Source: Methanocaldococcus sp.
GTDB lineage: Archaea; AGJL01; Methanococci; Methanococcales; Methanocaldococcaceae
Assembly (NCBI RefSeq): GCF_024490875.1
Contig: NZ_JACCLX010000026.1
Location: 1 to 64,000, forward strand
Direction of reading: 5' to 3'
Length of the DNA stretch: 64,000 nt
Position numbers and translations under genes: made by a program. Below, piece by piece: positions 38,494 to 46,497 of this stretch (within the stretch, counting starts at the first letter, position 1; each line of letters opens with the position of its first letter). The notes beneath the pieces are model-generated. The model was not told the origin of the DNA, did no database searches, and saw nothing but the letters and a program-made list of their open reading frames with translations.

Positions 38494-40308
38494 ATGAAAA
38501 AAATACTAACATTGCTATTCTTATTTATATTTTTAAATTCATCCCTTGCTATAATTATAAAAGCTCCAGCAGTTTCTTTAACTGATAGAGGTCCAGAAGG
38601 GGTCCCTATAAGTATACAAATAAATGTTACTAAAGGAAATGGACGTGTTTTTATGGATACTTTGCCATTAACACAGTTAGATATGCAAGGTTCAGCAAGA
38701 ATTGCGGCAAAAGTTGCTGGAGAGATTACTGGAAAGGATATGAATAAATATAATGTCTATATTACTGTAAGAAGTGATGTTCCAGTAGTTGGAGGACCTT
38801 CTGCCGGAGCAACAATGACTATTGGAATTATCTGTTCATTAATGAATTGGAGCATTAACCACAATGTTATGATGACTGGGACTATAAACCCAGATGGAAG
38901 TATTGGCCCAGTTGGAGGAATATTAGAAAAAATAGAAGCCGCTAAAAAGGCAAACTGTACAATTATGTTAATCCCAAAAGGGCAAAGATATGTTACTGAA
39001 AATAATATGAAAATAGACGCTGTTAAATTTGGACAAAAATTGGGTATTAAGGTTATAGAGGTCGGAAGTATTTATGAAGCACTTCCATACTTTACAAATA
39101 AAAAGATTACTATGAAGAAATATCCTGAAAATCCAATTATTGAAGAAAAATATCAAAAAATAATGAAAAAATTATGTGATAAAATTTTGAAAACAGCAAA
39201 TGAGAAATATGATAATATCTCCAATGAATTAAATAACGAATATTTTGGATATAATTATCAAAATAAGCTATCATCTGAATTAAAAGAAGCTAAAAAATTA
39301 TTAGATAAGGCAAACGATGAATATATGGATGAAAAATATTATTCAGCAACATGTTCAGCATTTAACGCACTAATTAAATTAGAAACAATCGACCATACAA
39401 TAAAATATCTTACAGGAGATGAAAATATTAAAACGTATCTTAACAATGTTCAGAGTCAAATAGATTATGATAAAAAAGTAGTTTATTCAAAAAATTTAAC
39501 TTTAAATAACTTTGAAGAGATTTTAGCTGGAAGAGTTAGAATATCTGAGGCTGAGAGTTTATTAAATAAAGCATGGAAATCTTACTATTTAGGAAACTAT
39601 GATGATGCTATAAAATACGGTAGTTTTGCAAAGTTGAGAGGTGAAAGTGCAATTTGGTGGGTTACATTATGTGAAAATAATTATAATAATAGCAATAATA
39701 AAATAATAAATGAATCCTCTCTAAAATCTTTAGCTCAGCAATATTTAGATAATGCTGAAACAATTACAACATATGTTGACACCTTATATCCTAATTTAGT
39801 AAGTGATGAAGCTATAGATGATTTAGATGCCGCTAAAAAAGCATATAATCATGGAGATTATTTACTAACAATTGCTAAAAGTATAGATTCATGTGTAGAA
39901 TCTGAAATACCTTTAGTAATTTTTGAAGATAAAGATTATCTAAATTACTTAAAAGAATATGCACGGAATAAAATAAATATGGCTGAAGCCTTAGGAATTA
40001 TCCCAATTTCAGCCTTAAGTTATTATGAATATGCTGGAAGTTTAGATAATGATTTATTAAAAATAATGTACTATAAATATAGTTCATACTATGCTCAAAT
40101 GGATGTAGATGTTATAAAAGAGTTAAATAAAAATAATAAAGAGATTCAAAAGGTATTGGAAAATGAAGTTATAATATCTAACAGTAGTTATGTAGTTAAT
40201 GAAAGTTCTTCAAATAACAATATTTCTGATATAATAATTTCTGCAATAGTTGGAGGATTAATTGGATTCACTGGAGGTTATTTCTCAAGAAAAGTTTTAT
40301 CTTCATAA
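38494..40308 (+). CDS. Secreted or membrane-anchored Lon-type (S16) serine protease
   Basis: The 604-residue protein begins with a signal peptide ([16 protein letters not shown]), then an S16 protease domain to about residue 185. The catalytic serine is S103 in [13 protein letters not shown] and the lysine K146 in [13 protein letters not shown]; the 43-residue spacing is that of Lon. There is no ATPase domain. Residues 215-570 form an all-helical region with repeated short hairpins that resembles TPR-like packing, and a membrane segment ([18 protein letters not shown]) ends the protein. So the active site faces outside the cytoplasm and must work without ATP. The ATG follows TAGGTGATATT. Confidence 0.85.
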   Translation: MKKILTLLFLFIFLNSSLAIIIKAPAVSLTDRGPEGVPISIQINVTKGNGRVFMDTLPLTQLDMQGSARIAAKVAGEITGKDMNKYNVYITVRSDVPVVGGPSAGATMTIGIICSLMNWSINHNVMMTGTINPDGSIGPVGGILEKIEAAKKANCTIMLIPKGQRYVTENNMKIDAVKFGQKLGIKVIEVGSIYEALPYFTNKKITMKKYPENPIIEEKYQKIMKKLCDKILKTANEKYDNISNELNNEYFGYNYQNKLSSELKEAKKLLDKANDEYMDEKYYSATCSAFNALIKLETIDHTIKYLTGDENIKTYLNNVQSQIDYDKKVVYSKNLTLNNFEEILAGRVRISEAESLLNKAWKSYYLGNYDDAIKYGSFAKLRGESAIWWVTLCENNYNNSNNKIINESSLKSLAQQYLDNAETITTYVDTLYPNLVSDEAIDDLDAAKKAYNHGDYLLTIAKSIDSCVESEIPLVIFEDKDYLNYLKEYARNKINMAEALGIIPISALSYYEYAGSLDNDLLKIMYYKYSSYYAQMDVDVIKELNKNNKEIQKVLENEVIISNSSYVVNESSSNNNISDIIISAIVGGLIGFTGGYFSRKVLSS

Positions 40309-40314
40309 ATCATT

Positions 40315-40560
40315 TTATTTAATCTTTTTATATAAAACTTCTCCTGTCATTTTGTTTCTAATCTCTAATATTCTATGTAATGGAATGTAAGTATCTTCAT
40401 ATATCAAATACAAATAATTTCCTTTAATTTTAACCTCACTTAATGGAATTACTTTTTTATTATCTTTACCTCCTCTATGTATTATAACAATCTCAAAATT
40501 ATCTATGTTATCCTTATAATTTGGATGCCAAAAGAGTTTATTTAATATTTCCTTGAGCAT
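40315..40560 (-). CDS. MJ1316-family RNA repair domain protein (UPF0248)
   Basis: The 81-residue protein matches the MJ1316 family, a small beta domain thought from its fusions to recognise RNA ends carrying cyclic phosphates during repair or ligation. Characteristic parts are LNKLFWHPNYKDNIDNFEIVI, the basic IHRGGKDNKK and YIPLHRILEIRNK with the conserved arginine. It is next to, and downstream of, the polynucleotide kinase gene, which fits a common role in RNA end processing. The start ATG follows TTATGCTC-type sequence without a strong binding site. Confidence 0.85.
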   Translation of the reverse strand: MLKEILNKLFWHPNYKDNIDNFEIVIIHRGGKDNKKVIPLSEVKIKGNYLYLIYEDTYIPLHRILEIRNKMTGEVLYKKIK

Positions 40561-40579
40561 AATTCCAGATCTATAAGTA

Positions 40580-41653
40580 TTATATTAAATCTCTATCTAA
40601 TAAACCAAGTTCTTCCCCATTTTCATTAACTTTTATTCTTCCAAACCTTATTTCTTTAAGATTTTTAATTTCATCTTCATTAATGGGGGATAGTATCTCT
40701 AATGTTTCATTCTCAAAATTTATATTTTTTAATATACCCAATCCAATGCAAAAGCCCTCTTCATCAATTAATCCAACTATTAAGTTGTTAAATCTTTCTG
40801 GCTCAATGTAGTATAGAATGTTTTTATCAACCTGTCTTGGCATATTTACCAAATCTCTTTTTACTATTGTATATCTTCCCTCACATTTAATTCCATAGAG
40901 TATTTTCCATTTAAAAAGTGATTCTAATAGGTATTTTTCATCTTCCAAAATCTTCTCTCCTTGAAATATCTTAGTTCCACTAATAATTACATCATTAAAA
41001 CCAATATTATAAATTTTTGAAGTTTTAAAGTATTCTCTCCATTTTTCTACTCTAAGTTCTTTTCTCTCTTCCCTACTAAATGATTTTGCATTTTCATAAA
41101 CTTTTAAGTAAAAAATTTTAATTTTATCTTCAAAGACCTTTAATATAGGTTTAAGTTCATTTCTTTTTTGCAAACCTATTATAACATCTGGCTTAATCAT
41201 CTCTATTTTCATCCTCTTTAACTCTGCCCCAGAGCCAGAAATTAATCCAGTTGTATCAACTATAACAACATCTGCCATATCCTTAGCACAATCACACAGT
41301 AACTTAGTTCCTACAATCATCTCCCCAAAAAATTGAATTGGAGTAGTTGAACCAACAAAATAACTTTTATAAGGTTTAAGTTCATACAAATTGTTAAAAT
41401 TTGTTTCTGGAAATGCTAAACTTATAGTTGCTGGGGGTAGAATACTTTTTTGTCCGATATCACAATCAATTATAGCCACTTTATAATTTAAATTTAAAAG
41501 TTCATTAGCTAAAAAAGTAGTTAGAGTAGTTTTTCCACTGTCTAATCCTCCAAGTATTAAAATTTTAATGGGCTTTTGACTATCTTTAAGATTATTTAAA
41601 ACCTCAAATCTATCATCTGGAACTTCTGATGGATAATGAGATTTGTTCATCAT
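40580..41653 (-). CDS. Clp1/Grc3-family polyribonucleotide 5'-hydroxyl-kinase
   Basis: The ~357-residue NTPase phosphorylates 5'-OH ends of RNA in its characterised archaeal relatives. Walker A is LILGGLDSGKTTLTTFLAN near residue 34, then VAIIDCDIGQKSILPPATISLAF near 58 and VVIVDTTGLISGSGAELKRMK near 130, a family signature. The C-terminal ~100 residues form a small beta domain. The ATG at 41653 overlaps the cbiB stop (ATGA) and follows GGTGGTTACT. Its downstream neighbour is the RNA repair domain gene, suggesting a joint function. Confidence 0.9.
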   Translation of the reverse strand: MMNKSHYPSEVPDDRFEVLNNLKDSQKPIKILILGGLDSGKTTLTTFLANELLNLNYKVAIIDCDIGQKSILPPATISLAFPETNFNNLYELKPYKSYFVGSTTPIQFFGEMIVGTKLLCDCAKDMADVVIVDTTGLISGSGAELKRMKIEMIKPDVIIGLQKRNELKPILKVFEDKIKIFYLKVYENAKSFSREERKELRVEKWREYFKTSKIYNIGFNDVIISGTKIFQGEKILEDEKYLLESLFKWKILYGIKCEGRYTIVKRDLVNMPRQVDKNILYYIEPERFNNLIVGLIDEEGFCIGLGILKNINFENETLEILSPINEDEIKNLKEIRFGRIKVNENGEELGLLDRDLI

Positions 41654-42573
41654 AGTAACCACCAGATTAAACTGTAAATTATTAAAAATGTAATTACTGT
41701 AAAATCAACAGCCTTAAAAGCCATTAGAGATTTTTCAATGTCTATTTTTCCAGAACCCAATTTATAATGCCCAATTTTTTCTAAGGTTATGTTTAGAGCG
41801 TTAGCCAATGTAGCCATTGTATAGCCAGAGTTAGGAGATGGAACTTTATTAGCTTCCTTTAAAAATCCATATATTGCTTTTTTTATGCTTCCTTTATAAA
41901 ATGGAGCAGTTATTATTAATAATAGTCCAGATATTCTTGAAGGGATAAAATTTGCTATATCATCCAATCTTGCTGCTAATTTTCCATACCATAAATATTT
42001 TTCATTTTTATAGCCAATCATTGCATCTAATGTATTTATTGCTCTATATACAAAAGCTCCAGGCAATCCAAAAATAATTGCATAAAATAAAGCTCCAATT
42101 ATACTGTCAGTTATGTTTTCAGACAAACTTTCTATAGCAGCAGAGAGAATATGTTCCTTATCTAACTTAGATGCATCCCTACTTACAATATGCTGAACTG
42201 ATTCTCTTGCTTTTTCAATGTTACCCTCTTTAATGTACAAAATTGGTTTTTTACAGAATTCGAATAAAGATTTATATCCAATAGTTGTTGATAGTAAAAA
42301 AGCATATACTAAATAGTTTAAAGGAAAATATAGAGATAAAACAATTTTTTCTACACAAATTGAAATTATAGCAACAACAGATATTGTTATTAAAGTAATT
42401 ATAGAACCAAATAAAAAATCCTTATATATATTCTCACAGTTCGTAGATTTAAATATTTTTTTTAAGGAATATATTAATTTACCTATCCAAACAGTTGGAT
42501 GAATTTTTTCAGGAAGTTCTCCAATTATTCTATCAAAAATAACTGCTAAAATTAGTATTGCTGGATTTAACAT
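41650..42573 (-). CDS. cbiB: Adenosylcobinamide-phosphate synthase CbiB
   Basis: CbiB (CobD) attaches aminopropanol phosphate to adenosylcobyric acid in cobalamin synthesis, needed for the methyltransferases of methanogens. The protein has about five membrane segments, and the family signatures ILAVIFDRIIGELPEKIHPTVWIG at the N-terminus, SLSENITDSIIGALFYAIIFGLPGAF near 155 and NKVPSPNSGYTMATLANAL near 244. Length (307) is normal. The start overlaps the phosphomevalonate dehydratase stop at one base and the stop overlaps the next gene, so three genes are translationally coupled. Confidence 0.93.
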   Translation of the reverse strand: MLNPAILILAVIFDRIIGELPEKIHPTVWIGKLIYSLKKIFKSTNCENIYKDFLFGSIITLITISVVAIISICVEKIVLSLYFPLNYLVYAFLLSTTIGYKSLFEFCKKPILYIKEGNIEKARESVQHIVSRDASKLDKEHILSAAIESLSENITDSIIGALFYAIIFGLPGAFVYRAINTLDAMIGYKNEKYLWYGKLAARLDDIANFIPSRISGLLLIITAPFYKGSIKKAIYGFLKEANKVPSPNSGYTMATLANALNITLEKIGHYKLGSGKIDIEKSLMAFKAVDFTVITFLIIYSLIWWLL

Positions 42574-43781
42574 TATTTCCCTATTATATTCTTTAAATCA
42601 TCAAAAATTACCTCACTTTTACAAAAGCTTGGTAAATAAACTGCAGCTTTTCCAGAATTTGTTGCTACAACTTTATAACCTAAATCTTCAATTGGAGAGA
42701 CAACCATACAAGTGTCTTTAATTATTTTTCCTCCTGCCTTTTCAATTATCTTTGTATATCCCATTCTATCTGCTATACTATTAATATGTAAAGAGCAGCA
42801 AACCCATAAATCAGATTTTAATTTCTTATCCTTTAACATTTCAGCAATTTTTTTAATTTCCATTAGAGAGCAGTGGGGACAGCCAATACAAATTAAATCA
42901 GGCTCTTCGTTTGTTGTATTTAATTTTTCATAACTCTCTTTTATATCATCAATTCCAATAGTTATCTTTTCAACTTTATCATTAATAACATTTTTAACTT
43001 TACACTCTGCTGTCAAATTTTTAGCATGGTATAAGGCAACTCCACCACTTGCTGCCATTGCCGCCCCTAAGGATTTTAAGTCATCATTATTGGGATTTAG
43101 TTTGTATAAATTTTCAAAATAAGGAACTCCATTTTTTACAATTTTTCCAACTAAGTAACCTAAGGCACCATAAAAACTCTCTTCTTTATCAATATTTTTT
43201 ATTAATTGGCTGTCTAACTCTATAATATAATTTGCTTTTCTATTTTCATCTAAGTGATAACCATAGTATGGTGTTTTTCCAATAATTGCTGATGCTAATG
43301 CTGAAGGTCCTCCTTCTCTATTTGTTCGTGCTCCAATAACTGAATTTGCAAAACATACTGCTGAACTTTCTGCCCAACTTATATGTTCTCCAAATTTAGG
43401 TAGGTTTCCAGTTAAATAAGGAGTACAAGTGCAACCAATTTCAACGCCCATTTTTTTAAACGCCTCTATTATTCTTAACTGTTTTTTAGCAAATTCTTCA
43501 CTTATGCCTAATTCTTTCCATATATCTAAATCCATTCCAGCTGGGTTTAATGTAGAATGAACCTTAACTTTAACATTTTCTTTAGAAAAATCCTCTAAAA
43601 ATTCCAATCCAATGTCTCCTATTGTCTTATATGAAACCCCAGAAATTTGAGCAGATTTTATTGGAATTAATCTTTCAGCCCCATATATTTCTCCTAACGA
43701 AACAAGTAAATTCATACATTTTCTTAAAATTTCTCCATATTCTCCATCTAAAATTTTCTCCTCCTCTTTTGTAAGATACAT
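42573..43781 (-). CDS. Phosphomevalonate dehydratase large subunit (aconitase X, DUF521)
   Basis: The 402-residue protein is the large subunit of the archaeal mevalonate 5-phosphate dehydratase, an Fe-S enzyme. Conserved are IPIKSAQISGVSYKTIGDIGLEFL near residue 41, VEIGCTCTPYLTGNLPKFGEHISWAESSA near 110 (with cluster cysteine), GARTNREGGPSALASAIIG near 147 and DLICIGCPHCSLMEI near 295 with more cysteines. The small subunit is encoded at 35193-35585. ATG follows GGTGGAATAA. Here it heads an operon with cbiB and the RNA kinase, an unrelated mix. Confidence 0.88.
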   Translation of the reverse strand: MYLTKEEEKILDGEYGEILRKCMNLLVSLGEIYGAERLIPIKSAQISGVSYKTIGDIGLEFLEDFSKENVKVKVHSTLNPAGMDLDIWKELGISEEFAKKQLRIIEAFKKMGVEIGCTCTPYLTGNLPKFGEHISWAESSAVCFANSVIGARTNREGGPSALASAIIGKTPYYGYHLDENRKANYIIELDSQLIKNIDKEESFYGALGYLVGKIVKNGVPYFENLYKLNPNNDDLKSLGAAMAASGGVALYHAKNLTAECKVKNVINDKVEKITIGIDDIKESYEKLNTTNEEPDLICIGCPHCSLMEIKKIAEMLKDKKLKSDLWVCCSLHINSIADRMGYTKIIEKAGGKIIKDTCMVVSPIEDLGYKVVATNSGKAAVYLPSFCKSEVIFDDLKNIIGK

Positions 43782-43881
43782 TTATTCCACCAAAATCTTT
43801 TTTAGGTTAAAATAACCAAACTTTAGAATTAAAATAAAAATAATTTAACCAAAAAATAAAATAATAAATTACTCTTTTATT

Positions 43882-44703
43882 TTATTTTTTTTCAAACAAT
43901 CTTTCATTAGCAATTTCTAAATATTCCTTTAAAATGTCCTTACTTTTTACAGCATCTCTTATATTTTTATTTTCTATACTTATTATTCCATCATACTTAA
44001 TTTCTTTTAATTTTTCTAAAACTTCAATAAAGTTAATATTTCCTTCTCCAATCTTTAAATGTTCATCCTCATATCCATTATTGTCATGGGCATGAATATG
44101 AATTATCCCAATTCCAATGTTTTGAAGTTTTTCAACGAATTCTGAAGGATTTCCAACAGTATTTGCATGCCCTATATCAAAAGTTATTCCTAAATTTTTT
44201 GAATCAAGCTCTTTGACAATTTCTAATAAAGACTCAGGAGTAGTTCCTAAGAGCCCTTTATAATTTGGCATATTTTCCAAGCCAATTTTTATTCCATAAT
44301 CTTCTGCTATTTCTACGATTTCTGAGAGAGTTGAAAAGTTGTTATCTAAGATGTCATTTACATAGTTACTCCAAAGTTCTGGAATGTATCCAGGATGAAC
44401 TACAACAACTTCAGAATCTAATTCAAAAGCCCCTTCAATGGCATCTCTTATACACTCAACAGTTAATCTTCTAACTCTTTCATTCATAGATGCTGGATTT
44501 AAGTCAGCAAAAGGAGCATGAACTACAATATCAACTTCATATTTGTTTTTTAACTCCATAAGATACTTTATGTTTTTTGGAGATAAATAATGAGTTCCTT
44601 CGCAAACAATTTCCCAAGCATCAAAGTTGTGCTCAGCAATCTTTTCCAATGAGGATGTTAAACTCTCTGGTAAAAAAACTAATGATGAAACTCCAAATCT
44701 CAT
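43882..44703 (-). CDS. TIM-barrel protein of the xylose isomerase/AP endonuclease 2 superfamily
   Basis: The 273-residue protein has FGVSSLVFLPESL at the start, IVVHAPFADLNPAS near residue 57, VVVHPGYIPELW near 98, IGLENMPNY near 145, LGITFDIGHANTVG near 171, IIHIHAHDNNGYEDEHLKIGEGNI near 203 and ISIENKN near 240. These supply the histidine, glutamate and aspartate ligands of a metal site in this fold. The set resembles sugar phosphate isomerases more than endonuclease IV. Substrate unknown. ATG follows TTTGGTGATTAAAT. It lies 21 bases after the PIN-domain gene, on the same strand. Confidence 0.78.
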   Translation of the reverse strand: MRFGVSSLVFLPESLTSSLEKIAEHNFDAWEIVCEGTHYLSPKNIKYLMELKNKYEVDIVVHAPFADLNPASMNERVRRLTVECIRDAIEGAFELDSEVVVVHPGYIPELWSNYVNDILDNNFSTLSEIVEIAEDYGIKIGLENMPNYKGLLGTTPESLLEIVKELDSKNLGITFDIGHANTVGNPSEFVEKLQNIGIGIIHIHAHDNNGYEDEHLKIGEGNINFIEVLEKLKEIKYDGIISIENKNIRDAVKSKDILKEYLEIANERLFEKK

Positions 44704-44724
44704 ATTTAATCACCAAACTATTTT

Positions 44725-45117
44725 TTATAGCATTCCAAAAACTTCAAAGTATTTTTTCTGCCTAACCACCATAACTGGAATATTATTTTCTATCAATTTC
44801 TCTTTAAGTTCTTTATCATTCGTAGCCACGATAACATTTTTATTTTGTAGGGCATACTTTAAAATAGCTTCGTCTGCATAACCTTCATAGTTTATTACTT
44901 TATAATTTTTTATTTTATTAAGAGCCAATTTAATAGATAATTTTTCTTTACCTTTTAAATTTGGATTATTTAATAACTTTTCTAACTCTTCTTTTATAGG
45001 GGATAATATAACAATTTCAAATTTTGAGTTTATAGCCCTCTCTATTTCATAGTCAAAGTTAATCTTATGTTTAAAAACATAAATTAGAAAGTTTGTGTCT
45101 GGAACTATTTTGTATAT
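44725..45117 (-). CDS. PIN-domain ribonuclease (Fcf1/VapC9-like), probable ATA start
   Basis: The frame encodes a ~131-residue PIN domain: YKIVPDTNFLIYVFKHKI with the first acidic residue at the N-terminus, SPIKEELEKLL with the next glutamate, and YADEAILKYALQNKNVIVATNDKELKEKL with the last aspartates, then VMVVRQKKYFEVFG. This is the Fcf1-like group. No ATG, GTG or TTG lies before the essential DTNF segment, and an in-frame TGA at 45126 closes the frame. GGGTGAT at 45129-45123 is placed six bases from ATA at 45117 (ATT at 45120 is the alternative). It follows nurA by about 37 bases, and no antitoxin gene is beside it. Confidence 0.8.
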   Translation of the reverse strand: MYKIVPDTNFLIYVFKHKINFDYEIERAINSKFEIVILSPIKEELEKLLNNPNLKGKEKLSIKLALNKIKNYKVINYEGYADEAILKYALQNKNVIVATNDKELKEKLIENNIPVMVVRQKKYFEVFGML

Positions 45118-45154
45118 AATTAATCACCCTCTTTTATTTTTTATTTAGAAATTA

Positions 45155-46495
45155 TCACTCCAAAGGAGACCTACCATATTTTATGAAAACTCTCAACTCT
45201 TTATTTTTTCTCTTTAAGTAATTCATTAGGGCATCGAGTTCTATCCTAAATATATGTTGCTCAATCTTTACTCCCTCATGAGATTTTTGAAGAGGTCTTA
45301 TGTAACCACTATTTTCGTGCCAAAGAAGTTTTCCTATTAGTTCATCATCAATTAGGTTATTAGATTGAAGTAAATATATTACTCCCCCCTTCATCGTCCT
45401 GATGTATGCTGAGGGAACTCCTTTTTCTATGAACTCCTGAACTGTTGGAAAGTAGTTTCTTAAAACCCTTGGTAAGCAGTGAGATATATTCTTTTTATAA
45501 TCTCTTTCTGGGTCGTAAATAACATAGTATCCCGGAATTTCTTCACCGTAAATTTTTAATAAATATACATCAAGGAATGGAACATCAACTGTATTGATGC
45601 CAAGTTTTGAAGTAATTTTTCTACTGTAGAAGCTCTTTGCAATGTATATAAGTTCTCTTTGGAGAAGTCTTTCAAGGGAGTAGAGATATTCAAGGTAACT
45701 CAAAACTACATGGATAGTGTTTTTAGCATCTTCAATAGTTAGTGTTCTTTCTTCTCCATATTCAGAAAGATAGTGATATATAACATCTTCAATTGTCTTC
45801 CCTTTTTCAGCAGATTCCATCAGACTTTCTAATGAAACTTTCAGTTTTTTAAGATTACTTGGAATTGGAGCATCTCTATATGAATAACCTTCCATAGCTT
45901 TATAAAATTCTGAATATTCTTCTACAACATCATCTGCCAATATTACAGAATCATATATTTCTCTTTTTTCTTCAAGCTTTTTTTCAAGTTCTTCATAGTG
46001 ATAATTAAGTCTATTGATAAAATCATCAATAAGTTTTTTTAAACATTTCTCACCTAAAGCATTCATCACAGTAGTTATTCCTCTAACGCTCTCTGGATAA
46101 ACTGGAGGTCTCGTCAAAGAACCTGTAAGAGTTCCATCCATTAATATAGTATATTCATTATTTCCAACTATAGAGCCAAGCATATTTTCAAGTGTTTCCA
46201 TCTGCAACCTAATAATTTGGTCGGAAATTCCATGATTGTATGTCATAGCATTAGTATAGACAAAACGAGCATTTTTTCCATTACCAAAGGCATAAGATGC
46301 AACAGTATAGATAATAGTTCCACTAAGCCTTGCCTTTCCTTGACTACCATCAATGGCATAAACCTTACTTTCTCTCTTTTCTGGTAGAGGTTTCCAATCA
46401 ATTTTTTCATTTAAAATATATTCTACCTCTTTAAGTTCATCGGTGAGCATTTTTAAAATTTTATCAGCGTGATTTTTTGAAATTAAACGATACAT
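45155..46495 (-). CDS. nurA: NurA 5'-3' nuclease of the DNA end resection system
   Basis: NurA is the nuclease that works with the HerA translocase. The ~446-residue protein has VYAIDGSQGKARLSGTIIYT near residue 46, with the first metal aspartate, ILMDGTLTGSLTRPP near 118 with the second, and GVPSAYIRTMKGGVIYLLQ near 366, consistent with an RNase H-like core. The central ~150 residues are helical and charged. I start at the ATG at 46495, two bases after the rad50 stop; a GTG at 46504 overlaps rad50. Last of the four-gene repair operon. Confidence 0.9.
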   Translation of the reverse strand: MYRLISKNHADKILKMLTDELKEVEYILNEKIDWKPLPEKRESKVYAIDGSQGKARLSGTIIYTVASYAFGNGKNARFVYTNAMTYNHGISDQIIRLQMETLENMLGSIVGNNEYTILMDGTLTGSLTRPPVYPESVRGITTVMNALGEKCLKKLIDDFINRLNYHYEELEKKLEEKREIYDSVILADDVVEEYSEFYKAMEGYSYRDAPIPSNLKKLKVSLESLMESAEKGKTIEDVIYHYLSEYGEERTLTIEDAKNTIHVVLSYLEYLYSLERLLQRELIYIAKSFYSRKITSKLGINTVDVPFLDVYLLKIYGEEIPGYYVIYDPERDYKKNISHCLPRVLRNYFPTVQEFIEKGVPSAYIRTMKGGVIYLLQSNNLIDDELIGKLLWHENSGYIRPLQKSHEGVKIEQHIFRIELDALMNYLKRKNKELRVFIKYGRSPLE

Positions 46496-46497
46496 TT

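Noticed and set aside
44725-45120. Toxin-antitoxin (VapBC) reading of the PIN gene
   Set aside because: No small antitoxin gene precedes or overlaps it, and the domain resembles the Fcf1-like group rather than classic VapC.
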